The notes: generated by a model not told the origin, from the letters alone. A DNA stretch of 64,000 bases from JAHDCJ01 sp039028895 (GCA_039028895.1 JBCCHF010000006.1:62001-126000); one strand, 5' to 3'. Positions 53,799 through 62,936 are shown, numbered from the stretch's first letter. Numbers and translations: made by a program.

Positions 53799-55568
53799 TT
53801 ACCTTGTAACGACAAATCGTTTGGTAATCACTTTACCTTCTGCAGAAACCGTCAGGAAGTAAGTCCCCTGCGCAAGTTGATCAACATTAAACACCTGGTT
53901 GGTACTTTGTCCTTCAACCTGAAGTACATGAATCGCTCTGCCCATGATATCGCTGATCTTAATTTCAGCAGTGGTTATTCCTGTGGGTAATTCAAGATCC
54001 ATCGTAATTTGTTGGTTTGCAGGATTTGGGAATAACTCAATATTAGCTTCAAGGCGTTCTACCTGGCCAATGCCTGTTGTAACACAATCCATAGCGTCTG
54101 TTCCGGAAGTCATATTCAAGCGCACAGTAGCAGGAGTATCGTTACCAAACCCTGCCAGGAACCAAGTTCCATTACCACCGCCCAGTGGACCACCTTCACG
54201 AACAACGGAAGCCAACTGCCCTGGATAGTAGACATTAGAGCCTCGGCCTGTAAAAATGGTATTCCCTGCTCCATCACCGATGATAGAGGTCATGGCAATA
54301 TAAAACCCTGGTGTAAGTGGTAACGGTCCAGGCTGGAAGGTGTTCCAATCCAGTAAGTCTGCTGTAAGGAGTTCATAATTTTCAGTTCCCGGAGGTACTG
54401 TGTAAAAAGCAACACCAATTGGTGTAACTTGTCCATCGTCAAAATTGGCAGTACAATTGGGATCTGTCAAATCACAATCCACTCTCAATAGATAAAGTGT
54501 AATTGACTCGTTATCCAAAGTACCATCAGCCGCATTTTTGGCTAATGCAAAAGTGATGGAGGCAGCTTCATCATTTTGTAATAATTCATAAATATTTCCA
54601 AACTCATAAGTTCCACCAACGGCATTGGCAACACCTGAAATAGGCGTGTTATCTTTGGAAAAAGTTGAATTGGAAATTGTGAAAGGATTTGACCTTGTAT
54701 TATCAGAAGCAAAATCGTCAGATTCATTCCCTGATAAAGTCCAGTTCATTTCATAATCACCTACACAATTTGGCGGGGTAAAACTACCAACTCCGACAAG
54801 AGTAGAATCGGCAAATCCAGCTACGAGCCCCATGTCAAGTGTAATAGACTCACTGTATACTGAAGCGCCAAGGCCATCAGTTATCTCTACGTCCAAAGCT
54901 GTGGATGTAGCATCGAGTGACCCGTTATTCGATATATCTGCCTGAAACACCACATCCTGGATATGGCTAACGGGGGTTTGTACATTAGCAGCATGGGTGG
55001 CCTGTGTAATGGCCAGATCATTGTCAAAAGTAAATTCATCTGCAATTAATGCTTCAGCAGCACCTCCACTTTCAACGACAGTTCTAATAATAGCGCAGTC
55101 ATCAAGACCGATCATAATTGTTGGAATATTAATCAGGGATGCAGCAATACCAGCTGACATTCCTGTCGTTCCGGGAGGTTGATTATTACAGATTACGACT
55201 CCTATAGCGCCAGCCTTCTGAGCGTTATAAGCTTTGAGCGTAAAATTACATTCTCCGCGATCTACCATAGCAATCTTTCCGGTCAGGTCGTTGGCCAGGG
55301 TTAGAGAAGTATCATTACATGCCAAGGTAGCAAGTGGTGGATCGTTCTGATCGTCTACAAATTCTAGGTTTCCTTGCCATTGCATCATTGAACCAGGAAT
55401 CTGAACGCCCCAGTCTGCGGTATTCACGGCCTCGATGGTATAACCACCAGCAATACTTTCAGGTGAAAGTACAATAAACACCTGTGACCAGGCAGTACTG
55501 GAAAAAAACAGGATCCCCAAAGAGAGCATTAATGATGAAAAGAATTTTGAGGTAAAAAGGGCTTTCAT
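53799..55568 (-). CDS. Secreted protein with PA domain and T9SS type A sorting domain
   Basis: This 589-aa protein is counted from the ATG at 55568 (MKALFTSKFF), with signal peptide ending SSTAWSQ. Residues ~60-190 form a protease-associated (PA) domain (GKIAMVDRGECNFTLKAYNA, AGAIGVVICNNQ, PTIMIGLDDCAII). PA domains are often part of subtilisin or aminopeptidase enzymes, but no peptidase catalytic motif follows here. A beta-rich region (about 200-510) and a C-terminal T9SS type A domain (ELFPNPANQQITMDLELP ... ITKRFVVTR) complete the protein. From about residue 280 (TFSKDNTPISGVANAVGGTY) to the end it is clearly homologous to the neighbouring gene upstream, which has a different N-terminal half. 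It may be a surface or secreted protein; no enzyme activity is assigned. Confidence 0.82.
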   Translation of the reverse strand: MKALFTSKFFSSLMLSLGILFFSSTAWSQVFIVLSPESIAGGYTIEAVNTADWGVQIPGSMMQWQGNLEFVDDQNDPPLATLACNDTSLTLANDLTGKIAMVDRGECNFTLKAYNAQKAGAIGVVICNNQPPGTTGMSAGIAASLINIPTIMIGLDDCAIIRTVVESGGAAEALIADEFTFDNDLAITQATHAANVQTPVSHIQDVVFQADISNNGSLDATSTALDVEITDGLGASVYSESITLDMGLVAGFADSTLVGVGSFTPPNCVGDYEMNWTLSGNESDDFASDNTRSNPFTISNSTFSKDNTPISGVANAVGGTYEFGNIYELLQNDEAASITFALAKNAADGTLDNESITLYLLRVDCDLTDPNCTANFDDGQVTPIGVAFYTVPPGTENYELLTADLLDWNTFQPGPLPLTPGFYIAMTSIIGDGAGNTIFTGRGSNVYYPGQLASVVREGGPLGGGNGTWFLAGFGNDTPATVRLNMTSGTDAMDCVTTGIGQVERLEANIELFPNPANQQITMDLELPTGITTAEIKISDIMGRAIHVLQVEGQSTNQVFNVDQLAQGTYFLTVSAEGKVITKRFVVTR

Positions 55569-55640
55569 AAGCAAATTTGTTTTGGTTTAGTAAATAGCTT
55601 TATCAGATTGAACTAAATTATACAAAATTGGTCATTAAAA

Positions 55641-55673
55641 AAAGACCTGTCCCGACAAGCGAGACAGGTCTTT
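55641..55673 (-). terminator. Intrinsic terminator of the upstream T9SS cargo gene
   Basis: A perfect 11-bp stem AAAGACCTGTC / GACAGGTCTTT (55641-55651, 55663-55673) is followed on the minus strand by a T run. It lies 22 bp after the stop of the 640-aa gene and separates it from its 589-aa paralogue. Confidence 0.85.
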
Positions 55674-55694
55674 AGTAATATTTTTTACAAAAAA

Positions 55695-57617
55695 TTAGCG
55701 GGCAACTGTGAAACGTTCAGTTTTAACACCATTTTCTGTAGAAATGCTAATGTAGTAAATGCCATTAGCAAATTCTGACAAGTCGAAAGAGATCAATTCG
55801 CTGCTGAGGTTCTCGCGAACTTCAGTTCTTAGGATACTACCTTTAGCATCAAGGATAGTGATCATAGCTTCAGCTTGCTCTTCAAGAACAACGTCGAGAT
55901 TCAACACTCTGCTTGTTGGGTTTGGATAAACCTCAACTTTAGCAGCTAGTTCTTCTGGTGTCAGTACATTAGTAGCGGACATACCTGAAGTAACGTTCAT
56001 ACGACAGAATGCAATTGTTTCAGGACCAAATCCAGCAAGGAACCATGTATCCATGCCGCCTCCGATAGGACCACCTTCACGTACAACTGATGCCAACTGA
56101 CCTGGCGCATAACCAGGATCTGCAGTACCAACAAAAATAGTATTATCTACTCCATTACCGACAATAGAAACCATGGCAATATAAGTACCTGGGTCTACTG
56201 CAATTGGACCAGGTTGAAATGTATTGAAGTCAAGAAGGTCAACTGTTTGAGGTGTGTAATCCTCAATATCAGGATCTTCATCAGGAATTGTCCAGAAACC
56301 AACACCAATTGCGGTGACCTGGCTATCATCAAAACCATCAACACATTCCGGTGTGTTCAAATCACAATTGACGCGGAACAGGTAAACAGAACCAGATTCG
56401 CCATCAATAGGACCATCAGCAGCGTTCTTTCCAATGCCAAAGGTGATTGAAGAAACTGAATCAGGGTTGATGATTTCATAGAAGTTACCGAATTCGTAAG
56501 TACCTCCAGCTGCATTTGCAGAACCAGAAATGATCACGCCATTATCTTTTGAAAAGAGTTGCTCGGTAATTGCGAAAGAACTACTGCCAATATTATCAGC
56601 AGGATTTTCGTCCGCAAGATCTTGTGTAAGGTTATAGTTAATGGTATACTGGTCAGTTACGGCTGGTGGCACATAGGTGGTTCCCAAAACTACCAATGAA
56701 TCAGCAAAACCAGCATCCAATTGTGCTAATACACCATCCTCGTTGAAAACTTCAGTTCCACCGCTATTTGTAATAGTTGCGTTAAGTGTAACGTTAGTCA
56801 TATCGCCAACACCGTTGTTACTAACGAAACCACCAAGCTCAACAGAAGCGATCTGGTTAATTGGAGTTGCCCAGCTAGGAGCGTGTAGTCCAAAACCTAA
56901 TTGTGTTTCTGCGACTGGTGGAGGAGTTACCATATCCTGAAGACTAACATCATCAAGACTCCAGTGATACTCATAGTTACCATCCCAAACGAAACGCAGA
57001 AGGATACCAGCCTGGTTAGCTGCAGTTGCTGAGATATCAACCTCAATGATTTGAGGGTTGAATGACCAACGTACATTAGGTGGATCAGGAGCACCTGCGA
57101 TTAGGCCAGGGAAAAGGATGTAATCATCCCAGTTGGTACCACCATCATTTGAAACCTGTAGGAAAGCTCCAACTTCAGCATCAATGGTAAATATACCAAT
57201 TTGAGACTCTACTCTCAGCACAACAGTATTCTCTCCTGTAGTAGGGATACTTGGTGAAGTCAGTCGTGATTGGTGAGTAATATTACCTGCAGCATCAGAA
57301 TCGCAAGTCATAAAACCAGTTCCATTGGTTGAAGACGCGAAATTGCCTTGTAAGTTAAGTCCATCACACCATACTCTGTGACAACCAGAAGGTGGAGCGA
57401 CAGTACCATCGCAATCTCCTACTGGATAATCTCCGTTGGAACACCAGGTCCATAGAACACCATTCCCACTAGTATCATCGGTAGACCAACCTCCGACACC
57501 TCCAGTGAAGTCCTCAGACCAGAATGTGTTCTGGGCATTCACTGATGCACAGAAAAGTAATAAAGAAAAGACTGCTGTACATAAGCCCATCAGTCTAAGG
57601 GTAAACCTCGTTTTCAT
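55695..57617 (-). CDS. Secreted protein with T9SS type A sorting domain
   Basis: This 640-aa protein has a signal peptide ending CASVNAQN. The N-terminal part (about 30-240) resembles a MAM/jelly-roll module with WSEDFTGGVGGWSTDD and LRFVWDGNYEYHWSLDDVSL. A beta-rich region matches the paralogous gene at 53.8-55.6 kb from QLFSKDNGVIISGSANAAGG onward. The C-terminal ~80 residues (VYPNPTSRVLNLDVVLEE ... KTERFTVAR) are a T9SS type A sorting domain. No catalytic residues are recognised, so adhesion or binding is possible but not shown. A possible promoter is at 57760-57792, about 140 bp upstream. Confidence 0.82.
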   Translation of the reverse strand: MKTRFTLRLMGLCTAVFSLLLFCASVNAQNTFWSEDFTGGVGGWSTDDTSGNGVLWTWCSNGDYPVGDCDGTVAPPSGCHRVWCDGLNLQGNFASSTNGTGFMTCDSDAAGNITHQSRLTSPSIPTTGENTVVLRVESQIGIFTIDAEVGAFLQVSNDGGTNWDDYILFPGLIAGAPDPPNVRWSFNPQIIEVDISATAANQAGILLRFVWDGNYEYHWSLDDVSLQDMVTPPPVAETQLGFGLHAPSWATPINQIASVELGGFVSNNGVGDMTNVTLNATITNSGGTEVFNEDGVLAQLDAGFADSLVVLGTTYVPPAVTDQYTINYNLTQDLADENPADNIGSSSFAITEQLFSKDNGVIISGSANAAGGTYEFGNFYEIINPDSVSSITFGIGKNAADGPIDGESGSVYLFRVNCDLNTPECVDGFDDSQVTAIGVGFWTIPDEDPDIEDYTPQTVDLLDFNTFQPGPIAVDPGTYIAMVSIVGNGVDNTIFVGTADPGYAPGQLASVVREGGPIGGGMDTWFLAGFGPETIAFCRMNVTSGMSATNVLTPEELAAKVEVYPNPTSRVLNLDVVLEEQAEAMITILDAKGSILRTEVRENLSSELISFDLSEFANGIYYISISTENGVKTERFTVAR

Positions 57618-57759
57618 AAATTCTTGCTGTTTAGTTAAAAAAATAATTGTTAGGCTAAAATTAGCTTTTGTTTTTTATACCGTTATGTAAGGGGGGGAAG
57701 TATTATCCGAAATAATAGATAATTTGCCTCTATTTCTGTAAAAGAGACGACTGAGTTAT

Positions 57760-57792
57760 CAAAAGTACAAAAATTTTACATTGAAATAACAA
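57760..57792 (-). promoter_or_regulatory. Possible promoter for the 640-aa T9SS cargo gene
   Basis: On the minus strand, TACTTTTG (plus 57760-57767) fits TAnnTTTG, and TTG (plus 57790-57792) lies 22 nt upstream of it, slightly over the usual spacing. The 260-bp gap 57618-57877 is AT-rich, contains a run of 7-8 G near 57690, and has no ORF. Confidence 0.4.
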
Positions 57793-57877
57793 GATATGAC
57801 ATAATTCAGGGATGGCAAACTACATATTTGTGTGGTTAACCTTTGTTAAAATTTCCTGACTTAAATATTTGATGTTA

Positions 57878-58852
57878 TTACTTTTCGACCAGAACCAAAT
57901 ACTCCTGGGCCAATCGTTCCGGATCAACAGGCACTACCCCAACCTCTTCGCAGACCAACCCGCCTGCAAGATTAGAAAGTATGGCAATGTCTTTAAGTGG
58001 CCAATTGCTGGCCAGACCTAAAGCCGCCACGCTGACCACCGTATCACCAGCTCCACAAACATCAGCTACATCGCGAATATTTGCAGGGATAACCCCCTCT
58101 GATAACTGATCATTGAAGTAAATACCTTTTTCTGAGAGGGTAATCAAGAGTTGACGGTTATCTAATTTAGCAAAAGCCGTATCAGCCAGTATAGCATAAT
58201 CATTTACAGAACCTGTCTTAACCTGGCGTTTTATTTCCGAAAGGTTGGGTTTAAATAAAGTAACACCCTTATAGGCCCAAAAATTATTATCCTTAGGGTC
58301 GACTACTGTGGGAATGTTCCTGATTTTTGCCAATTCAAGAACTTTCGCGATCAATTCCAAAGTCAAGACCCCTTTATTATAATCCTGGAAAAGGATGACA
58401 TCAGGTGATAAGGAATCGGCAAGTGAAATTATGCGTTCAAGAAGGGCAGCAGATTCGCTTTCATTCAGATCGGCTTTAGACTCTGTATCCAGCCTGATCA
58501 ATTGCTGGCGCTTGGACCATATTCTCGTTTTAACTGTGGTGGGTCGCCATTTACTTTGGATGATACCAGTATCTGAAAGGCCATATTGATTAAGCTGATC
58601 CAGTAGGTCATGCGCTGATTCATCTACTCCGATAACACCACATAAAACCGGAGTGGCTCCAAACGGCAAAATATTAAGTGCCACATTAGCTGATCCACCA
58701 AGACGATTTTCCTTCTGGTCAATATTGACTACCGGAACCGGGGCCTCAGGAGAGATTCGATCTACATTACCATACCAATATGCGTCAAGCATCAAGTCGC
58801 CAATAATCAGGATCTTCTTATCCTTAAATGTAGAAAATGGATTTTGCCCCAT
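57878..58852 (-). CDS. rfaE1: PfkB-family heptose-7-phosphate kinase, RfaE domain I type
   Basis: This 324-aa kinase is counted from the ATG at 58852 (MGQNPFSTFKDKK); the longer frame would overlap pfkA. PfkB/ribokinase marks include IGDLMLDAYWYGNVDRISPE with VPVV, and GGSANVALNI. The C-terminal DVCGAGDTVV holds the catalytic Asp and anion hole. The start sequence GDLMLDAYWYG and the SPEAPVPVV run are like the kinase domain of HldE/RfaE, which phosphorylates D-glycero-D-manno-heptose-7-phosphate for LPS core or S-layer sugars. The nucleotidyltransferase half of HldE is missing here, as in species with split enzymes. It follows pfkA by 22 bp on the same strand. A general sugar kinase of the same family is the alternative. 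Confidence 0.82.
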   Translation of the reverse strand: MGQNPFSTFKDKKILIIGDLMLDAYWYGNVDRISPEAPVPVVNIDQKENRLGGSANVALNILPFGATPVLCGVIGVDESAHDLLDQLNQYGLSDTGIIQSKWRPTTVKTRIWSKRQQLIRLDTESKADLNESESAALLERIISLADSLSPDVILFQDYNKGVLTLELIAKVLELAKIRNIPTVVDPKDNNFWAYKGVTLFKPNLSEIKRQVKTGSVNDYAILADTAFAKLDNRQLLITLSEKGIYFNDQLSEGVIPANIRDVADVCGAGDTVVSVAALGLASNWPLKDIAILSNLAGGLVCEEVGVVPVDPERLAQEYLVLVEK

Positions 58853-58874
58853 GGTTTTATGGGTTTGAGGAATT

Positions 58875-59846
58875 TTAGTCAGACATGATGTCAAGCAAGT
58901 GCAACTTACCTTTATCGAATTCGTGATGTTGCTTTACTGCCTTTTCGAGGGGTGTGGGCACAACTACATTATTAATCTCTCCTACCATAATGTCCGATTG
59001 ACCATTAATCAGAGCTTCGACAGCAGAGACTCCTAACCGCGTTGCCAGGACCCTATCATAGCAGGATGGCCTCCCTCCTCTTTGCAGGTGTCCAAGAATT
59101 ACAACCCTGGTCTCCAGATCGGGGAACTTTCCTCTTAGTTGCTCAGCAACTTTCACTGCACCTCCTTCTTCATCACCTTCAGCGATAAGAACGATCAGTG
59201 AGGATTTTACTCTTTTCCAACCTTTTTTCAAAAGCTGGACCAGGTTGAGGAAATCGTCTTCTATTTCCGGAATTAAAATGGACTCAACACCACCTGCTAT
59301 TCCTGAATTCAAAGCCAGGAATCCGGCATCTCGACCCATAACCTCTACAAAGAAAACCCTATTGTGTGAATCAGCGGTATCGCGAATTTTGTCAATGGCT
59401 TCTACAATGGTATTAAGCGCTGTATCATAACCAATGGTCTTATCTGTACCATAAAGATCATTATCTATAGTGCCCGGCACGCCAATAACCGGAATATCAA
59501 ATTCTTCAGAAAAGATGCGTGCACCTGCAAAGGTACCATTACCGCCAATGGCAACAATACCTTCAATTCCTGCTGCTTTTACTTTCTCGTAAGCTTGTTG
59601 CCTGCCCTCTTTTGTCCTAAATCGATCACTTCTTGATGATAATAAGATGGTTCCTCCTCTTTGGATAATATTTGAGACCATCATGGCATCCATTTTTACA
59701 AAATCACCATCAATCATCCCTTTATATCCTCTTTTGACCCCGAAAACTTCAAGGCCATAGTGAATACCTGCTCTTACCACTGCTCTTACACAGGCATTCA
59801 TGCCTGGTGAATCGCCACCAGAGGTAAATACTGCTATCTTCTTCAT
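58875..59846 (-). CDS. pfkA: 6-phosphofructokinase
   Basis: This 323-aa glycolytic enzyme phosphorylates fructose-6-phosphate. The ATP site GGDSPGMNA (10-18), the active site GTIDNDLYGTD with the catalytic Asp, and MGRDAGFLAL are all present. The GGxG loop reads GGNG. Gly104 is kept, as expected for ATP-dependent forms, but Asp103, which in E. coli PfkA helps bind magnesium, is Asn here (codon AAT on the minus strand). It is followed by the heptose kinase gene 22 bp downstream and preceded by the coiled-coil protein gene, which ends 18 bp upstream of its start, so the three minus-strand genes may be one operon. Confidence 0.95.
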   Translation of the reverse strand: MKKIAVFTSGGDSPGMNACVRAVVRAGIHYGLEVFGVKRGYKGMIDGDFVKMDAMMVSNIIQRGGTILLSSRSDRFRTKEGRQQAYEKVKAAGIEGIVAIGGNGTFAGARIFSEEFDIPVIGVPGTIDNDLYGTDKTIGYDTALNTIVEAIDKIRDTADSHNRVFFVEVMGRDAGFLALNSGIAGGVESILIPEIEDDFLNLVQLLKKGWKRVKSSLIVLIAEGDEEGGAVKVAEQLRGKFPDLETRVVILGHLQRGGRPSCYDRVLATRLGVSAVEALINGQSDIMVGEINNVVVPTPLEKAVKQHHEFDKGKLHLLDIMSD

Positions 59847-59864
59847 TTAATGTTTTGGGTTAGT

Positions 59865-60767
59865 TTACAGAAATCTTCTTCTTACCACATGGATGAACTC
59901 CATGGCTTTCTTTTTCCTCTTTTTTGCTACCCAATTATATTGGTTGATAACCTTTTGTTCAAGATATAGCCTGGCCTGATCAAAACTATTTAAGTCATTT
60001 ATGGCTGATATCACAGATTCCATGGCTGGAGCATCCTTATTAAAGAGTTCGTTAATAAAAAGCAATCGATCGTTAATGCTGATTGCTTTTTTGATATTCT
60101 TGATCGGCCTCATGCTTATTTTTTGGGACAGGTCCATTGCATCGCCTGTCTCAAATAATTCTTCGAGGTCTTCGTCGAAAGCGGGGGCACTGCTTGTCGG
60201 AGGAGTCGGTTTTGCATCAGGAGTAACAACCTTCTTTTCGGCTTCTTTCAATACGGCCTCTTTTAATGCTGCTTCTTTAATTGCTGCTTCCTTGAGTGCT
60301 GCTTCTTTAATTGCTGCTTCTCTTGCAGCTTTGAGCTTAATCTCCTCCTCTATTTTCAGTCGGGCTTCAAGCTCAGCTTTCCGGCGCTTTTCTTCTTCTT
60401 CTTTTTGTTTCGCAGCTTTCCTGGCGGCTTCTTCGAGGAGCTTTTGTCGTTCAAGCTCTTCTCTTGCCTTTTTTTCAGCTTCCTCTCTAAGTAATCGTTC
60501 AGCCTGAGCTTTCTTTTCAGCTTCTGCTTTAGCCAGTTCCAACTGGCGCATTGTGTCTTCTTTTTCCTTTAGCAACGCCTGGTATTGCAAGGTTGCTGTA
60601 TCTGGAACAATTGCTTTATCTCCTTCCAGTACCATATCATACAGATCCCGGAGATAGTTAAGTAAAAGATCACGCTCCATTGCAGAAATCTTCCCTGGAT
60701 TTTCCGTAAGGGAAGCAAAAAGATTATTGATCTTATCTAAAAGGGTTTTGGCTTTTTTCAGCTTCAT
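59865..60767 (-). CDS. Cytoplasmic coiled-coil protein of unknown function
   Basis: This 300-aa protein has no signal peptide. The N-terminal ~55 residues look like a small helical domain (TLLDKINNLFASLTENPGK, RDLLLNYLRDLYDMV). Residues ~65-190 are a long Glu/Lys/Ala-rich coiled coil that ends in repeats of KEAAI/KEAAL. After a Pro/Thr linker, the C-terminal ~90 residues (SMRPIKNIKKAISINDRLLF, NDLNSFDQARLYLEQKV) form a compact helical region that many Bacteroidota hypothetical proteins share. This region could mediate self-assembly or cytoskeletal contact. No function is assigned. Confidence 0.75.
   Translation of the reverse strand: MKLKKAKTLLDKINNLFASLTENPGKISAMERDLLLNYLRDLYDMVLEGDKAIVPDTATLQYQALLKEKEDTMRQLELAKAEAEKKAQAERLLREEAEKKAREELERQKLLEEAARKAAKQKEEEEKRRKAELEARLKIEEEIKLKAAREAAIKEAALKEAAIKEAALKEAVLKEAEKKVVTPDAKPTPPTSSAPAFDEDLEELFETGDAMDLSQKISMRPIKNIKKAISINDRLLFINELFNKDAPAMESVISAINDLNSFDQARLYLEQKVINQYNWVAKKRKKKAMEFIHVVRRRFL
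60241..60330 (-). repeat. Six 15-bp tandem repeats encoding KEAA(I/L)-type pentads
   Basis: The 15-bp unit GCTTCTTTAATTGCT (plus strand) recurs six times in register from 60241 to 60330. Units 3 and 5 are identical and the others have several changes. On the minus strand it encodes the K/R-E-A-x-x pentads of the coiled coil in the gene at 59865-60767. It is a likely site of length variation. Confidence 0.8.
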
Positions 60768-60863
60768 ACCTAATATATTTCATAATGTGTGCCAATTGCG
60801 TAAAGCTATATAACGCAGCTACTCAAAAAAACACATAAATCTAGGGATAAAAATAAAAAGAGT

Positions 60864-60871
60864 TACTTTTG
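60864..60871 (+). promoter_or_regulatory. Likely -7 promoter element for tdk
   Basis: TACTTTTG matches TAnnTTTG perfectly, 39 bp before the tdk start. No clear -33 TTG lies at the usual distance. Confidence 0.4.
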
Positions 60872-60910
60872 ACTACACATTTTATTCCAACATTATCATA
60901 TTGCCAGTAA

Positions 60911-61543
60911 ATGTTTCTAGAACCTCATTTTAAGTCTCAAAGAAGTGGATGGATCGAAGTAATTTGCGGTTCAATGTTTTCCGGCAAAACGGAAGAATTG
61001 ATCCGTCGCCTCAAACGATCTAAGATTGCCAATCAACGTGTTGAAATTTTCAAACCCAAGATCGATACCCGATATGACAAGAATAAGATCGTCTCGCATG
61101 ATGCCAATTACATTCTGTCAACCCCTATTGAACATTCAAGCGACCTCCTGGAATTGGCTAAGGATGTCGATGTAGTAGGTGTGGATGAAGCCCAATTTTT
61201 TGATGCTGAGTTGCCTGAGAACTGTGAAAAACTGGCACTTCATGGATGCAGAGTAATCGTTGCTGGTCTCGATATGGATTTCAGAGGCAAACCATTTGGC
61301 CCTATACCGAATCTTTTGGCCATTGCTGAATATATTACCAAAGTACACGCTGTCTGTCAGCATTGTGGCAGCCTGGCTACACATTCATACAGATTGGCTG
61401 CCGAAAATGACCAGGTCTTACTTGGAGAAAAAGATAGTTACGAAGCGCGATGCCGTATCTGTTATCAAATGGGTAATATCCTAAACCTCAAGCCCAGCAG
61501 ATTCAAAAAGAAGGACTCGGAAAATGTAAAGAATTCAAATTAG
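60911..61543 (+). CDS. tdk: Thymidine kinase (type II)
   Basis: This 210-aa nucleoside salvage enzyme makes dTMP from thymidine and ATP. It shows the P-loop GSMFSGKT (20-27), the DE box of VVGVDEAQFF, and GLDMDFRGKPFGP, typical of the Tdk/TK1 type. A structural zinc site is formed by CQHC and CRIC in the lid region. A short Lys-rich tail (FKKKDSENVKNSN) ends the protein. The PAS protein gene begins 5 bp after its stop, so the two may share a transcript, though there is no known functional link. Confidence 0.96.
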   Translation: MFLEPHFKSQRSGWIEVICGSMFSGKTEELIRRLKRSKIANQRVEIFKPKIDTRYDKNKIVSHDANYILSTPIEHSSDLLELAKDVDVVGVDEAQFFDAELPENCEKLALHGCRVIVAGLDMDFRGKPFGPIPNLLAIAEYITKVHAVCQHCGSLATHSYRLAAENDQVLLGEKDSYEARCRICYQMGNILNLKPSRFKKKDSENVKNSN

Positions 61544-61548
61544 CCGAC

Positions 61549-61971
61549 ATGGCACATTCCTTTAAGGATCAGGAATTGGAAAAAACACGTTTGCTTCTTG
61601 AGCAACTCAGGCATGAAAATTATCTACTGCTGGAACAATTGAAGTCGAAAGACAACATGTTCAAATTATTGCTTGCCAGACTTGATGTGATCTTTGCCTC
61701 TGTAAGTCCTGATAAAACGATTGAATACCTTGTCGGGAAAGGGCTTGAGTCTTTTAACATAAATATCAATGATATTTTAGGCAGAAGTATCTATGATGCC
61801 ATAAGTACCTTTCCGGAATTGATACGTTTTGTTGAAAATTCAATGGACGGGCGACCGATTGAGGAAACCATCAGGATTGGTGACAATGACCTTTTTCAAA
61901 TCAACTCCCATCCTATCATTGATGAAGACGGGGTATTAAGACATGTGTTTATTATCGCATTACCTGCCTGA
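61549..61971 (+). CDS. Small PAS-domain protein
   Basis: This 140-aa cytoplasmic protein begins with a helical, coiled-coil-like stretch (ELEKTRLLLEQLRHENYLLL). About 100 residues of PAS fold follow, with VIFASVSPDKTIEYLVGKG, ILGRSIYDAISTFPELIRFV and the final sheet strand LRHVFIIALP. No output domain (kinase, cyclase, HTH) is attached, so it is probably a sensor or adaptor that works through another protein. It starts 5 bp after tdk. Its 3' end overlaps the 3' end of lipA on the other strand by 12 bp. Confidence 0.78.
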   Translation: MAHSFKDQELEKTRLLLEQLRHENYLLLEQLKSKDNMFKLLLARLDVIFASVSPDKTIEYLVGKGLESFNININDILGRSIYDAISTFPELIRFVENSMDGRPIEETIRIGDNDLFQINSHPIIDEDGVLRHVFIIALPA

Positions 61972-62847
61972 AGGAAATACATGCCGCTCAGCGTGGTAGG
62001 AAGATCTTACAAGCGGACCACTCTCAACATAATCGAATCCTTTGATCAACCCGATTTCTTTATACTCCGCAAACTTATCGGGATGCACAAAACTGGCAAC
62101 TTCGAGATGCATTTTGGTTGGTTGCAAATACTGGCCTATAGTCAAAACATCGCAACCGTGTTCAACCAGGTCATCCATGATCTTGAAAACCTCTTCATCC
62201 GTTTCCCCAAGACCGACCATAATACCTGATTTGGTGCGTTTACCATATGCTTTTATGCGCTGGATCTGCTCAAGGCTTCTAAAGTATTTGGCTTGTGGGC
62301 GAACTTTCCTGTAAAGGCTTTGCACCGTTTCCATGTTATGTGAAACCACTTCCTGTCCGGCACTGATCATTACTTCCAATGCATCCCAGTTGGAGCGGAC
62401 ATCAGGGATCAGGGTTTCGATGGTAGTTTCCGGGGTTAATTCCTTAACCAGCCTCACCGTTTCGTGCCAAATCGAAGCACCTCTGTCTTTTAATTCATCG
62501 CGGTTAACAGAGGTAATTACGGCATGTTTAACCCCCATTAACTTGATAGCTTCGGCCACCCTTCTTGGTTCATCTTCGTCGAACTCATTAGGTCTGCCTG
62601 TTTTTACGGCACAAAATGAACAACTTCGGGTACAGGTATTCCCCAGTATCATAAAGGTTGCCGTTCCTTCTCCCCAACATTCTCCCATATTTGGACAATG
62701 ACCACTCTGGCATATCGTATGCAGGTTATATTCCTTAACGATATCCCTCACTTTTTTATAAGGCTCACCGGTAGGTAACTTAACCCTTAACCAATCTGGT
62801 TTTTTCTTCCTGGGTTCTTTTTTGTCAACTATTGGAAGTTCTATCAT
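61960..62847 (-). CDS. lipA: Lipoyl synthase
   Basis: This 295-aa radical-SAM enzyme inserts two sulfurs into octanoyl groups on the E2 and GcvH proteins. It has the radical-SAM cluster motif CTRSCSFC (Cys72, 76, 79) and the auxiliary cluster cysteines CQSGHCPNMGEC (46, 51, 57). Further LipA marks are GTATFMILGNTC and QSLYRKVRPQAKY. The C-terminal serine implicated in cluster binding fits the segment GPLVRSSYHAE. The enzyme is complete. The partner lipB gene is not in the window. Its end overlaps the PAS gene end by 12 bp (convergent). Confidence 0.97.
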   Translation of the reverse strand: MIELPIVDKKEPRKKKPDWLRVKLPTGEPYKKVRDIVKEYNLHTICQSGHCPNMGECWGEGTATFMILGNTCTRSCSFCAVKTGRPNEFDEDEPRRVAEAIKLMGVKHAVITSVNRDELKDRGASIWHETVRLVKELTPETTIETLIPDVRSNWDALEVMISAGQEVVSHNMETVQSLYRKVRPQAKYFRSLEQIQRIKAYGKRTKSGIMVGLGETDEEVFKIMDDLVEHGCDVLTIGQYLQPTKMHLEVASFVHPDKFAEYKEIGLIKGFDYVESGPLVRSSYHAERHVFPSGR

Positions 62848-62936
62848 TGTCTTTCAATCTACTATCAGCAGTTGGTAATAGGTACATTGCAATTTTACAT
62901 AGTCAAACAATCAATTTAAACTAAAGTTTTAGCCTG

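Noticed and set aside
60001..60507. Plus-strand ORF of 168 codons
   Set aside because: It is antisense to the coiled-coil repeats; the Ala/Ser-rich peptide is the reverse reading of the KEAA repeats.
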